From: Chloroherpetonaceae bacterium
GTDB taxonomy: Bacteria; Bacteroidota; Chlorobiia; Chlorobiales; Thermochlorobacteraceae
Direction of reading: 5' to 3'
Assembly (NCBI GenBank): GCA_033763895.1
Contig: JANRJQ010000007.1
Location: 124,001-188,000 of the forward strand
DNA: 64,000 bases
Both the position numbers and the translations under genes were made by a program. The first letter of the stretch is position 1. Every line of letters begins with the position of its first letter. Below, one piece after another: positions 37,501 through 45,495 of this stretch. Under the pieces are notes generated by a model. It was not told the origin of the DNA, did not search any database, and worked only from the letters and a program-made list of their open reading frames with translations.

Positions 37501-40500
37501 TGATGGCTGAACCGCTCGTAATATTATTTTGAATAAACATCACGACAACCGGAGAAAAGCGATTGGTAAAAACAAAATCAAGCCGACCATCACCATCCAA
37601 GTCGGAGAGTTTGAGATTATAGGCAGGATTGACGGAGTTCAGCGCAACTTGGGTTCCTAATGTGGTGGCAGTGAAATTTCCCGTTCCCGCATTGTTTTGA
37701 TAAATGAGAATAGTCGCGCTGTTTCTGAAACCCACAGCGATATCCACTTTCGAATCACCATTCAAATCCCCAACAGCCAAAAATTCATTTCCTGAAAACC
37801 CGCTTGAATAATTCACCGCCGTTTGAAACGCCGCACTCGTTAAACTTCCACCGGAATAGAGATTTCTAAGCAGACTGATGCCATTGGTGCCGTTGCGATT
37901 GCTCACCACAAGGTCTAACCGGCCATCGTTATCAATATCGGCTATCGCCACTTGCCCGGGCTCTGAAAAACCTGAAATCACAATCGGGGCTTGGAATGAA
38001 ATGCTGCCAGATGTAGAAGTATTTCGGAAAATAGAAATCGAGCCGCCGAATAAATTATTGCAAACAATATCCACTCGCCCATCGCCATCAAAATCACCGG
38101 TGGCGAGATGGTTTGGAAAATCGCCGCCTGTCGAAAGGTATAGGGGGGATGAAAAGAAGGATTGGCTGAGCAATTGCGGGTTATTTGTATTTCGAAATAT
38201 AACCAAGGAATCGCGCGAGGGATAAGCAGCGATAATATCCAAGATGCCGTCATTATCGAAATCCACAGCTTTGGGAGAAAACGGCTGATCGATAAGATCA
38301 AGCGAGGCGGTCGAAGCCAATGAGCTTGGCGCAAAAGCGGTTGAGCCGGAAATCGTTGGTGTAAATTTTCGTGTGCTCAGCGCAGTTAAGCCCGTAGCCG
38401 TATTGGTTACAGAAATAAAATCGTTTTGAGCATTGGTAGGCGTAGTGACGGTCAGTTGCGTTGCGGTCGCGGCGGTTACGGTGGCTATGGCAGTGCCAAA
38501 CCGCACTTGATTATTCGCTGCCGTGGTATTAAACCCGCTGCCTATGATAGTAATCGGCGTTCCTTCTGAACTATTGGCGCTGGTTGGGGTGAAGGAGCTA
38601 ATGCTTGGTCGTAGCGATGGATTCACAGTACCAAGAACAGAAACCGTTACTGATTGAGCGCCGGTGCTGGTATGGGTGATTGTCCCATTAAATGAACCCA
38701 AGGTTACGCCGGTAAGTCTTGTTTCAATTTGAATTGATGCGGCTTGGACTCCGATAGCCAACCGAGTTGAATATGGGTTTGTCGTTCCCCCCCGTCGAAT
38801 TTCTAACCCTTGGGAAGCCGTAAGAATCAAACTATCGGTTAGGTTTTCACCTTGAACGGTATAAATATTTGAATTGGATGGAATCCCTTGTGTTGTTGCC
38901 AGAGGAGGTAATGAATTTGAGCTTACCGTAATTTTAGGACCACCTGTTACATTTCCTGAAACCGGAATTTTGAGCGAAATGCTTGATGAGGAGTGACGCA
39001 TCGTGTCACTGATAGTTCCCGTTTGACCGCCAGTTAAGCGAAGCCCAATCGGAAATGCCGGATTTGTTCCAAAAGAAAAATTTGTACTGACTTGATTTGA
39101 AAATGTTTGGACCGCGCCATATTGAAATTCAAACCCTGTGGGCGCAACAATGTTTAGCGCTTCACGCAGGTTTTTGACATTCAATGAATAGGTTTGAACA
39201 TTAGAGGCAATACCAAAAGAAGTTGAAAATGAATTTAAGGTGCTTGGGGCCGCTGAAATTTCTGCAACAGTGCCCAACAAATTTTTGGCAAATCCATAAA
39301 CAATCGATTTCGTTGAATAAAACAAATCTAATCTTCCATCATTATCCAAGTCCAAAATGGCCGCACTTTGAATATCTGCGGGGTCAGAACTCACAACCCT
39401 TGCCGCAAGAAAGGAATTGGATGATAAATTTCCCGAACTGTTATTTTGAAAAACGAGAATTTTACCTTCCCCGCCATTCACAGCAATTAGATCATTTTTT
39501 CCATCGCCATTAATATCTGCTGGGATTACATCTCTAAAACTACCGGAGGCCGCCGGGTAAACAATCGGTGCGCCAAACGAAGCAACGGTAAAGTTTCCTG
39601 AAAGCACATTATTTTGAATGAGAGAAAGCGAGGATGTACCGCTCTCATTGAGAAACACAAAATCTAAACGACCATCATTATTTAAATCAGAAAGTGTTAA
39701 ATCCATTGTAGGATTGCCAACGTTTAGAGTAAATGGAGACGCAAAAGTCGATGATGTGAAATCGCCCGACGAGGCGGTGTTGCGCAATAGTACAAGCGAA
39801 TTCTGTGTTCGATTCCCGACGCTAATATCCCCCTTCCCATCGTTATTAAGATCACCAACGGCAAAATACTCATTATTGGAGAGGCCTGTAGAAACATTAA
39901 ACGCCTGCTTAAAAGAAATCTCTCCTAATGACTCTGATTCTCTTACATTTCGTACCAAACTAATGCCACTACTGCCACTGGCATTGGCGACGATTAGATC
40001 AAGTTTGCCATCTTGGTCTATATCCGCAATTGCCACTTGCGACGGGCTACTGAAACCGATGATATTAAAGGGGGTTCCAAAACTGATAGTGCCGCTTACC
40101 GATATGTTTCGGTAAATAGAAATTGCATTTGAAGATTGATTCACTAGTACTACTTCCGGTTTACCATCGTTATCAAGATCGCCAACTGCGGCATGAACCG
40201 GTAAAGTGACATTGGCTGGTAACGTGATTGGCGTATCAAAATATTCTGCTCCGTTGGTGTATCGGTTTTTATAAATTCCAAATGTTCCATTATTAAACAA
40301 CGCCAGATAATCCGTTTTTCCATCATCATCAAAATCAGCCGCAAGTTGAAACGCGGATTCATTTGGAAAGTCACTCTGATTTGCCCACGAAAACGATTGT
40401 TCAGAAATGGATTCAGTAGGGGAAAAAGTTGGTGTGAATTTCAACTTCGAAACTCCCGTTCCATTTGTTTGGGGATTGGTCACGGTGATAAAATCATTCG

Positions 40501-40741
40501 TTGCGCCGGCAGGGACAGAAACCACCAATTGCGTCGCTGTTGCAGTGCTCGCCGTTGCCCGAGTTGCGCCAAACCGCACAACATTATTCGATACTGTGGT
40601 ATTAAACCCACTGCCTGTGATAGTTACTGAGGTACCAACATTGCCGGAGCTTGGGGTAAAGGATGTAATTGCAATTTGCGCGAAGGCATGAACTAATAGT
40701 AACGGGGTAACAATCAAGTAAGTCAATAAAAACTTTTTCAT
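34526..40741 (-). CDS. Giant secreted FG-GAP/VCBS and IPT/TIG repeat protein with T9SS sorting tail
   Basis: A 2071-residue protein with a signal peptide (MKKFLLTYLIVTPLLLVHAFAQ). Two parallel modules each start with an IPT/TIG domain (ITSFTPSSGNVGTSVTITGSGFN near 25; ISSFTPTSANSSEGTPITIIGSGFN near 715). FG-GAP/VCBS propeller repeats follow with DxDxDG-type calcium loops (AADFDDDGKTD, VGDLDNDGKPE, VADIDNDGR-like), then Ig-like LTG...SGNITHTSTGA repeats. The C-terminus is a T9SS type A domain (EQNFPNPFNPNTVIAYQLPQ ... GVYFYQLKSGNFVQTKKMMLVK). It is probably a cell-surface adhesin or gliding-related protein. It separates the two RHS sub-arrays and shares its tail with their terminal remnants. 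Confidence 0.92.
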   Translation of the reverse strand: MKKFLLTYLIVTPLLLVHAFAQIAITSFTPSSGNVGTSVTITGSGFNTTVSNNVVRFGATRATASTATATQLVVSVPAGATNDFITVTNPQTNGTGVSKLKFTPTFSPTESISEQSFSWANQSDFPNESAFQLAADFDDDGKTDYLALFNNGTFGIYKNRYTNGAEYFDTPITLPANVTLPVHAAVGDLDNDGKPEVVLVNQSSNAISIYRNISVSGTISFGTPFNIIGFSSPSQVAIADIDQDGKLDLIVANASGSSGISLVRNVRESESLGEISFKQAFNVSTGLSNNEYFAVGDLNNDGKGDISVGNRTQNSLVLLRNTASSGDFTSSTFASPFTLNVGNPTMDLTLSDLNNDGRLDFVFLNESGTSSLSLIQNNVLSGNFTVASFGAPIVYPAASGSFRDVIPADINGDGKNDLIAVNGGEGKILVFQNNSSGNLSSNSFLAARVVSSDPADIQSAAILDLDNDGRLDLFYSTKSIVYGFAKNLLGTVAEISAAPSTLNSFSTSFGIASNVQTYSLNVKNLREALNIVAPTGFEFQYGAVQTFSNQVSTNFSFGTNPAFPIGLRLTGGQTGTISDTMRHSSSSISLKIPVSGNVTGGPKITVSSNSLPPLATTQGIPSNSNIYTVQGENLTDSLILTASQGLEIRRGGTTNPYSTRLAIGVQAASIQIETRLTGVTLGSFNGTITHTSTGAQSVTVSVLGTVNPSLRPSISSFTPTSANSSEGTPITIIGSGFNTTAANNQVRFGTAIATVTAATATQLTVTTPTNAQNDFISVTNTATGLTALSTRKFTPTISGSTAFAPSSLASTASLDLIDQPFSPKAVDFDNDGILDIIAAYPSRDSLVIFRNTNNPQLLSQSFFSSPLYLSTGGDFPNHLATGDFDGDGRVDIVCNNLFGGSISIFRNTSTSGSISFQAPIVISGFSEPGQVAIADIDNDGRLDLVVSNRNGTNGISLLRNLYSGGSLTSAAFQTAVNYSSGFSGNEFLAVGDLNGDSKVDIAVGFRNSATILIYQNNAGTGNFTATTLGTQVALNSVNPAYNLKLSDLDGDGRLDFVFTNRFSPVVVMFIQNNITSGSAISSQGFIGFVSYSAVSGNYNDVDASDIDGDGRNDLIVCNTGFTSQLLVYRNVSSPGALGVSSFASAVSARVFLSNVNEVLTADLDRDGRLDLITAQDPNLLTFSRNLTGTTPQLSLASGSLTTFATTPGVPSATQSFSLNVTNVRESISVSFPNGFEGRFGTSGSFQSQMTSSVVGGTLQNLTIQVRLAGTTSGNVSDSVRVTSSGATPFALAVSGTVTATSFVTVSSSTLNAFSSTTGTPSTAQEYTVSGSNLTGNVVITPPSGFEIRQGTSGSFQTSALSLAPSSGTLAITTIQVRLTGAIAGSFSGNITHTSTGATTQNVAVSGSVTTENPLIGLSTVGPFNFSTTAGTPSSTSQYFVNGRNLSDSLIVTPPAGFEVRRGGTQNVFVSRLAFARQGDSLPTTPIEVRLTGTSQGNFSGNITHASTGALTQTVAVSGNVASTLSSITVSSSMTAFSTSIGIPSQVQGYQVSWSGLTAQVVITAPTGYAIRVGNQGQFGSIINLSQLGGTVGPTAIQVRLTGQTAGTPSGQITHTSTGAAAQTVNVSGTVSAAVSSPISIAAQALPSVPNLSGQETVSNTSYRLTGLPGRGISPSDFGITQVDAKDWRIFTDNGTTYDLLQPASRTNIGEGVWVIARRGLTAPAFNGNLSLSNNRALIPVRANSWNIITNPFNTAVSWSAVQTATSVFGDLSGSALRGYNGAYTIENTMTPYVGYYVNIPAGITQLVIPNPATTTTLSTTEESQRFAENATDGWRLKIHLTTPENKDVDNELGVSSVATKGRDAFDYPEPPLAHDLAYLYFPHSNWDEAFPRYSVDIRPPFVGKEEWQFEVRSLKRGWHTIQVMGIESVPKGLEVLLVDESQKRVSSLSRSCVYGFAGTKDVMSFKVLVGDKTLLESEVRTLLPTEFALEQNFPNPFNPNTVIAYQLPQSGQVTLKVYDVLGREVTTLVNEPKEAGKYQVNFNAAKLASGVYFYQLKSGNFVQTKKMMLVK

Positions 40742-40763
40742 TGCGGTGATCTTGGGTTTTGGT

Positions 40764-41858
40764 TTATGGTTGGTTTGTTGGTCTTATCGGTGGCGAAGGC
40801 AAATCGGGCAAAGCGGTAGGCGTGCCGGTATCTCCACCGCCGCCGCCGCCGCCAAGCAGCACAACCGCGCCCGCCCCCACAAGCCCGACACCGCCTAAAA
40901 CCCAAAGCCACGGAAATCCGCCTTTGCTTTCTTCAACCTTGGTTGGTGCAGGCGGTTGAGGTGCTTTCGGTGGCGTTGAAGGTGCCATAGTTTGTGCACG
41001 GAGGAGTGAGTCTTCGCGCGCTTCTTTCACTCTTTGCGCTTCGGCTATTGCTTCTGCATTTTTTCCGCTTTCACGCTTTTGTGCGGCTTCAATGCTTTCG
41101 CGGGTACCAACCCAATAGGTTTTGGATTTATTCGGATTGATGAAAATATCTTGTTTGCCGGCAAAGAAATCTTTGGCTTGTACGGTGATGATTTGCGTAA
41201 CCGAGGGCATCACCAAATAAGTAAAGATTTTTCGATCGTCGGAGATTACCGGATTTCCATAAAAGCCATCATCCACATTGGTGCTGATTTGGAGATTGAC
41301 ATCCAATGTATTTTTCAAAATCAGAACACCGTAGCCATTCTTGACCTCAGAGCCTGCAACTTCAGCCGCTTCAATGAATACAATCGACTTGCGTTCATCT
41401 TTGGGGTCTTCTTTTGCAGGGGCTAACGGCTGAACGGCAATCGGCGGCGGCATGTTTTCGCTCCTAAGCTTGACATCGTAATACTGCCCGATTTTTTCCT
41501 GAAAGGTGAGCGTGAGTTCTAAGTTTTCAAAAAGACTGTTGAGCGGGGTGAGTGTGATTCGGGTCGGCTTCTCTGCTTCAAAAAAAAGCGTGTAAACATA
41601 CTTGGTTTCTTTGCCTCGCCCTTCCTTGCGTTTACGTGTATCAACGGGTTCGGGGTCGGAGAAAATATCCAGTTCCCCAACCTCTGACGCAAATACAACG
41701 GCACCTGCCTTTGGATAACTTGATGAAATCAGCGGTCCTGTTTTGGTGGGCTTCGCTTCGATAGGACGCGAGTCTTGCGCAAACAGGGCTTTATTTGCAA
41801 TCAAAACAAGAAGAAGAAAGATAAAAACGCGACAGAGAGAAGTTGGCGAAAGGCGCAT
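40764..41858 (-). CDS. Signal-peptide protein with C-terminal membrane helix, unknown function
   Basis: With the start at the ATG 41858, a signal peptide (SLCRVFIFLLLVLIANKALFAQ) precedes ~230 residues of beta-rich sequence (VYTLFFEAEKPTRITLTPLNSL, SIVFIEAAEVAGSEVKNGYGVLILKNTL). A Glu/Ala-rich helix follows (REDSLLRAQTM), then a Pro-rich spacer and a TM helix (FPWLWVLGGVGLVGAGAVVLLGG) with a Gly run. The layout suggests a periplasmic protein tethered at its C-terminus, or a sorting/assembly accessory. It ends 22 bases before the 2071-residue surface protein, which it probably accompanies as an operon partner. I recognise no family. Confidence 0.75.
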   Translation of the reverse strand: MRLSPTSLCRVFIFLLLVLIANKALFAQDSRPIEAKPTKTGPLISSSYPKAGAVVFASEVGELDIFSDPEPVDTRKRKEGRGKETKYVYTLFFEAEKPTRITLTPLNSLFENLELTLTFQEKIGQYYDVKLRSENMPPPIAVQPLAPAKEDPKDERKSIVFIEAAEVAGSEVKNGYGVLILKNTLDVNLQISTNVDDGFYGNPVISDDRKIFTYLVMPSVTQIITVQAKDFFAGKQDIFINPNKSKTYWVGTRESIEAAQKRESGKNAEAIAEAQRVKEAREDSLLRAQTMAPSTPPKAPQPPAPTKVEESKGGFPWLWVLGGVGLVGAGAVVLLGGGGGGGDTGTPTALPDLPSPPIRPTNQP

Positions 41859-42094
41859 GTATAATTGAGTTGATTGATAGAGTAAATAAGTTTTTTTAGC
41901 TACGATAAGATAACCAATCCAACCTTTTGTTAAAAAAATTGAACAAAAAAGGCGACCCTGTGGACGCCTCAAACATTCACAATTTTTTAACTCACCAACG
42001 CTACAGTGATTTCGATACTTCGATAGTCTCAGCGCATTGCAGGCTCAATCACCTTCGCATTTCATTCTTCACTTATCACTCTTCACTGAATCTA

Positions 42095-42187
42095 TTACTT
42101 CGTCAGAATCATCTTCTTTGTTTGCAAAAGGTTGCTCGATTGCAGCGAGCCTGACGTCCTAATTCTAATACGGTAGAAATATAATAG
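42095..42187 (-). pseudogene. Remnant of a T9SS C-terminal sorting domain (sub-array B end)
   Basis: The minus-strand frame reads LLYFYRIRIRTSGSLQSSN, then LLQTKKMILTK and a stop. The junction to RHS copy 6 (TTTTTTGTTGAAGCAG... then the YFY codons) is homologous to that of copy 1 at 29.7 kb. The flanking non-coding text (AATTTTTTAACTC, CTCAATCACCTTCGC, CTTCACTGAAT) is also shared with 29519-29610, so the two ends derive from one ancestor by duplication. Confidence 0.7.
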
Positions 42188-42198
42188 CTGCTTCAACA

Positions 42199-42348
42199 AA
42201 AAATCATTCCATTCCTATCCACAAACATCAGCGGCGAATTTCCGCAGAACGCGTAGGGCGAGAACTGCTGACCCTTGGGGTCTAATGCATAAAAACGGTT
42301 GAAATCGGTGTTGTAAAGCCGTGCTCTAAAGTTCCATAGCTTGCCGTT
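42199..42348 (-). repeat. RHS core copy 6
   Basis: Core with distal end through CCTATCCACAAACATCAGCG; proximally cut at the LWNF codons. It encodes ALDPKGQQFSPYAFCGNSPL and leads into the T9SS tail remnant. Confidence 0.9.
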
Positions 42349-42520
42349 ATTAATGTTGTAAATTTAATGCATTACCACTAACTTTAGCCAACATGTTTAT
42401 ATTAAAAAGTACAAACTATTACTTATTTTCACGCCTCACTAGACTTAAAGGTAATTCAATTATTTAATAAGAGAAAATTGACTTTTTACTCTATTAATAC
42501 AATTCAAACATTCCAGTAAA

Positions 42521-42736
42521 ATGAGACAAGTAAAAGTATATACCACAGATAAGGAATACAGCCATTTTGTAGAACTGGCTAAAAACCTGCATTATGTTAA
42601 AAAAATTGAAACGGATGATGAGCCAACAAAAGAAGAAATTATCAGCAATTTAAAGCGCGGTTTTGAAGAAATAAAATTAATTAAAAAAGGCAAATTAAAA
42701 ACGACTCCCGCAAAAGAATTTTTGAATGAGTTATAA
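42521..42736 (+). CDS. RelB-like antitoxin (pair 1)
   Basis: A 71-residue antitoxin, MRQVKVYTTDKEYSHFVELAKNL... with the C-terminal EIKLIKKGKLKTTPAKEFLNEL typical of antitoxins paired with RelE/ParE-fold toxins in Bacteroidota. It overlaps the downstream toxin start by 11 bases. It is a paralogue of the antitoxin at 44465. Intact. Confidence 0.75.
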   Translation: MRQVKVYTTDKEYSHFVELAKNLHYVKKIETDDEPTKEEIISNLKRGFEEIKLIKKGKLKTTPAKEFLNEL

Positions 42737-43052
42737 AGTTGAAATAACTTCTAACTTTAAGAAGGAAGCAAAAAAGCTTACAAAAAAATACCCATCACTA
42801 AAATAAGAACTTGCTGATCTATTTTCCGAACTGGAAAAACACCCTACAAAAGGAATTCCTCTTGGTAATGTTGTTTATAAAATTCGAATTTCTATAGCTT
42901 CCAAAAATAAGGGGAAGTCTGGTGGTGCAAGAATCATTACATTTGTGAAAATTATTGATGAAACAGTTTTCCTGTTTTCCATATATAGTAAAGGCGATGT
43001 GGATACACTTACTGATAAACAAATACAGGAAATCATGAAGGAATTTATATAA
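42726..43052 (+). pseudogene. RelE/ParE-like toxin with one in-frame stop
   Basis: The frame starts MSYKVEITSNFKKEAKKLTKKYPSLK, meets a TAA at 42804-42806, and continues in the same frame through ELADLFSELEKHPTKGIPLGNVVYKIRISIASKNKGKSGGARIITFVKI to a stop at 43050-43052. It aligns throughout with the intact toxin at 44661 (KKYPSLISEIYQLVSTLKTNPTQGKSLG), so a single point change at codon 27 explains the break. Confidence 0.85.
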
Positions 43053-43085
43053 CGTATAAAATTGTATAAAATGCGTTTTTTGAAA

Positions 43086-43232
43086 TATTTCCGCAGAAAG
43101 AGTAGGGCGAAAATTGCTGACCCTCGGGGTCTAAGGCATAGAAACGGTTGAAGTCGGTATTGTATAATCGTGCTCTAAAGTTCCAGAGTTTGCCGTCGCC
43201 TTCGTTTTCTTGGCCGGAGAAGTAATCGCGGT
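43086..43232 (-). repeat. RHS core copy 7
   Basis: Begins abruptly at ATTTCCGCAGAAAGAG, 33 bases after the RelE pseudogene, and ends GAGAAGTAATCGCGGT. No tip follows in the coding direction. Confidence 0.92.
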
Positions 43233-43509
43233 CTCAGAGATTTTGGATTACTAAACCAATCGAATTACAACAGATTTGTGCTATTTTACTTTTTTTATTT
43301 GAAAATAGTAATTTAATTATATTGTTAAACTTTTCCTGTCCAACATACTTGTATTGGAAGTCATTAACAGCAAGTTTGACAACAAGACGGTCAAGCGTTT
43401 ATAGGATATTGAAAATCTAAAAGTAGTCGCCAGAGAGCACTTTTTTTAGCGGTGTTGGATACATTCCTTGCTAAAGATATAATGAAGTCAATTTATAAAT
43501 AATTCAAAG

Positions 43510-43725
43510 ATGGAAACAGTATTAATACAAATCAACAATACCAAGGCTTATAGGCTTTTAGAGGACTTAGAAGATTTACATATTATCAAAGTTCTTAAAA
43601 AAAGTATTCAGCCTCAGCAAAAGCTTTCTGAAAAGTATGCTGGCAAACTGCCTGCTGATGTGGTGGACGAACTTCAAAATTATGTAACCCAAAGCCGTAA
43701 CGAATGGAACCACCGAAGTATCTAA
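43510..43725 (+). CDS. VapB-like antitoxin (intact pair)
   Basis: A 71-residue protein, METVLIQINNTKAYRLLEDLEDL... with a C-terminal LPADVVDELQNYVTQSRNEWNHRSI resembling the tail of the antitoxin at 30901 (EEARKEWNRDI). It overlaps the PIN toxin start by 22 bases. Confidence 0.78.
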   Translation: METVLIQINNTKAYRLLEDLEDLHIIKVLKKSIQPQQKLSEKYAGKLPADVVDELQNYVTQSRNEWNHRSI

Positions 43726-44093
43726 TTGACACCAATGTTGTGATTGATTATCTCGGTAATAAACTCCCGGCTTCTGGTATGGATTTTATGAATACCGTTA
43801 TTGATGCAGTCCCTAATGTTTCGGTAGTTACCAAAATTGAGGTACTTGGCTTTAATGCCCCCGAACAGCATTACCAACTGCTTACTAATTTTATCAATGA
43901 TGCTAATGTATTGGACTTAACCAACATTGTGGTAGAAGCAAGTATTGAAATTCGTAAAAAAATCAAAACCAAATTACCCGATGCCATCATTGCCGCAACG
44001 GCTCTTGTTACGGGCTTGGTTCTTATCTCTCGCAATATCAACGACTTTAAAAATATAGATGGATTGCAGGTCATTGACCCGCATAGACTTTAA
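43704..44093 (+). CDS. vapC: VapC PIN-domain toxin (intact)
   Basis: A 129-residue PIN-domain ribonuclease: YLIDTNVVIDYLGNKLPASG (first Asp), VVTKIEVLGF (Glu), TKLPDAIIAATALV (Asp) and LVLISRNINDFKNIDGLQVID (last acidic residue), the four acidic positions expected for Mg2+-dependent tRNA/rRNA cleavage. It is homologous to the duplicated toxin at 31119 and shows what that one encoded. The stop lies only 9 bases from RHS core copy 8. Confidence 0.92.
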   Translation: MEPPKYLIDTNVVIDYLGNKLPASGMDFMNTVIDAVPNVSVVTKIEVLGFNAPEQHYQLLTNFINDANVLDLTNIVVEASIEIRKKIKTKLPDAIIAATALVTGLVLISRNINDFKNIDGLQVIDPHRL

Positions 44094-44102
44094 ACCAAAA
44101 AT

Positions 44103-44295
44103 GCGAATTTCCGCAGAAGGCGTAGGGAGAAAATTGCTGACCCTTGGGTTCTAAGGCATAGAAACGGTTGAAATCTGTGTTGTAAAGTCTCGCTCTAAAG
44201 TTCCAAAGTTTGCCACCCTGTTCGTTTTCTTGGCCGGAGAAGTAGTATCGGTACCACGGCGTTAGGCCGTGGCCTACAACGGTTGGTGATAACTC
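44103..44295 (-). repeat. RHS core copy 8
   Basis: Encodes VVGHGLTPWYRYYFSGQENE and the whole core to FCGNS, then runs into text derived from the vapC 3' end. It carries the TACCACGGCGTTAGGCCGTG proximal end, as in copy 2. Confidence 0.92.
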
Positions 44296-44464
44296 CAACC
44301 ACTGAATGTTATTTAAAAAATTTCAGTTATTAGTTTTTCATATTAATTCTGAAAGTTTTTCTATATTTAAGTAGATGTATAATTCTTCAAGTTTAAGAAA
44401 TGGTCTTCTTTAAAATACTTGTTACAAAAGTAATTAAAGGATAACTAATAATTTTTTTCTTTTT

Positions 44465-44671
44465 ATGAAAGTTCTCTTAGATATTAAAGATAGTAAAGCT
44501 AAACCGCTTTTAGAAGTGCTTAGAGGATTGCCTTATGTTAAGGCAAAAAAGATCCTTGATGAAAAGGAATTGTTAATTAGCGAAATAAAAGAATCGGTTG
44601 AAGAGCTGAAATTAATCCGAGCAGGAAAAAAAATTGCTCGAAATGCAGATGATTTCCTCAATGAATTATAG
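44465..44671 (+). CDS. RelB-like antitoxin (pair 2)
   Basis: A 68-residue antitoxin, MKVLLDIKDSKAKPLLEVLRGLPYVKAKKI..., ending ELKLIRAGKKIARNADDFLNEL. It has the same tail and the same 11-base overlap with its toxin as the pair at 42521. Confidence 0.78.
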   Translation: MKVLLDIKDSKAKPLLEVLRGLPYVKAKKILDEKELLISEIKESVEELKLIRAGKKIARNADDFLNEL

Positions 44672-44990
44672 CGTAAAAACGACGGATATATTTGAGAAGC
44701 AAGCAAAGAGGCTGATAAAAAAATATCCATCCTTAATATCAGAAATCTACCAACTTGTTTCAACCCTTAAAACAAATCCCACCCAAGGCAAATCACTTGG
44801 GAAAAACTGTTATAAAGTTCGAATTTCAATAGCCTCTAAGGGGAAAGGTAAATCTGGTGGTGCAAGATTAATTACAAATTTTGTTATTTCAGAAAATACC
44901 GTTTATTTAATTTCAATTTACGATAAATCTGAGAAGGACTCAATCTCTGACAAAGAATTATCGATTCTCCTTCAATCAATTCCTCAATAA
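44661..44990 (+). CDS. RelE/ParE-like toxin (intact, pair 2)
   Basis: A 109-residue toxin from the ATG at 44661 (MNYSVKTTDIFEKQAKRLIKKYPSLISEIYQL...). It carries SLGKNCYKVRISIASKGKGKSGGARLITNFV, the basic beta-sheet of the RelE fold, and DKSEKDSISDKEL at the end. The start is set by the 11-base overlap with the antitoxin stop and by the paralogue at 42726. Intact. Confidence 0.85.
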   Translation: MNYSVKTTDIFEKQAKRLIKKYPSLISEIYQLVSTLKTNPTQGKSLGKNCYKVRISIASKGKGKSGGARLITNFVISENTVYLISIYDKSEKDSISDKELSILLQSIPQ

Positions 44991-45032
44991 TTCGAGATTA
45001 TAGGAAAAAATACAACCTTTGTCTTTGCCTAT

Positions 45033-45491
45033 CTACTTTTTCTCATTTATCTCAATAAATACTTCCTTTTTTTGAACATCTTCGTTCAAATAAACTCTTA
45101 CCTTTTTTGGGTAAAACAGATGATTTCGACTATTCTTGACTTGTTCAATTTTTTCTTGTGTAATTGAAGGGATAATTCCCACATACAGTTTCATAGCTTT
45201 AAGTGCATTTTCAACATCCGTTGTAGTACAAATCTCAAGATCCACGTATTCCATACATTCATGCAGTTGTGATGAATAGTCCATAAGAAACATATTCATA
45301 CTTTCATCAATTTCATTTAATGCATCTTGTCTAGTAAAACAAATTTCGCCATTTAAATCCGATATTTTTAATAAATTATAATTATTTTTAAATGGTGCGT
45401 ATATACACAGAATTACGGTTAAGTCATTTGTTTGTATTTCTCTATTGTTACAAATGATTTTTACTATTAAGGCCTCTGGAAATATGAGCAT
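45033..45491 (-). CDS. Candidate immunity protein
   Basis: A 152-residue soluble protein (MLIFPEALIVKIICNNREIQTNDL..., ALKAMKLYVGIIPSITQEKIEQVKNSRNHLFYPKKVRVYLNED) with no recognised family. It starts 4 bases after the end of the RHS-tip toxin pseudogene on the same strand, the position of an immunity gene in polymorphic toxin loci. It is intact although its toxin carries an in-frame stop. Confidence 0.6.
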   Translation of the reverse strand: MLIFPEALIVKIICNNREIQTNDLTVILCIYAPFKNNYNLLKISDLNGEICFTRQDALNEIDESMNMFLMDYSSQLHECMEYVDLEICTTTDVENALKAMKLYVGIIPSITQEKIEQVKNSRNHLFYPKKVRVYLNEDVQKKEVFIEINEKK

Positions 45492-45495
45492 CGTA

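Noticed and set aside
35000-40700. Several plus-strand frames of 90-165 codons opposite the giant surface protein
   Set aside because: They are antisense shadows of the repetitive, moderately GC-rich coding strand and show no family features.
44071-44298. Minus-strand 75-codon frame read as a small protein
   Set aside because: It is simply RHS core copy 8 plus a few codons from the vapC antisense strand.
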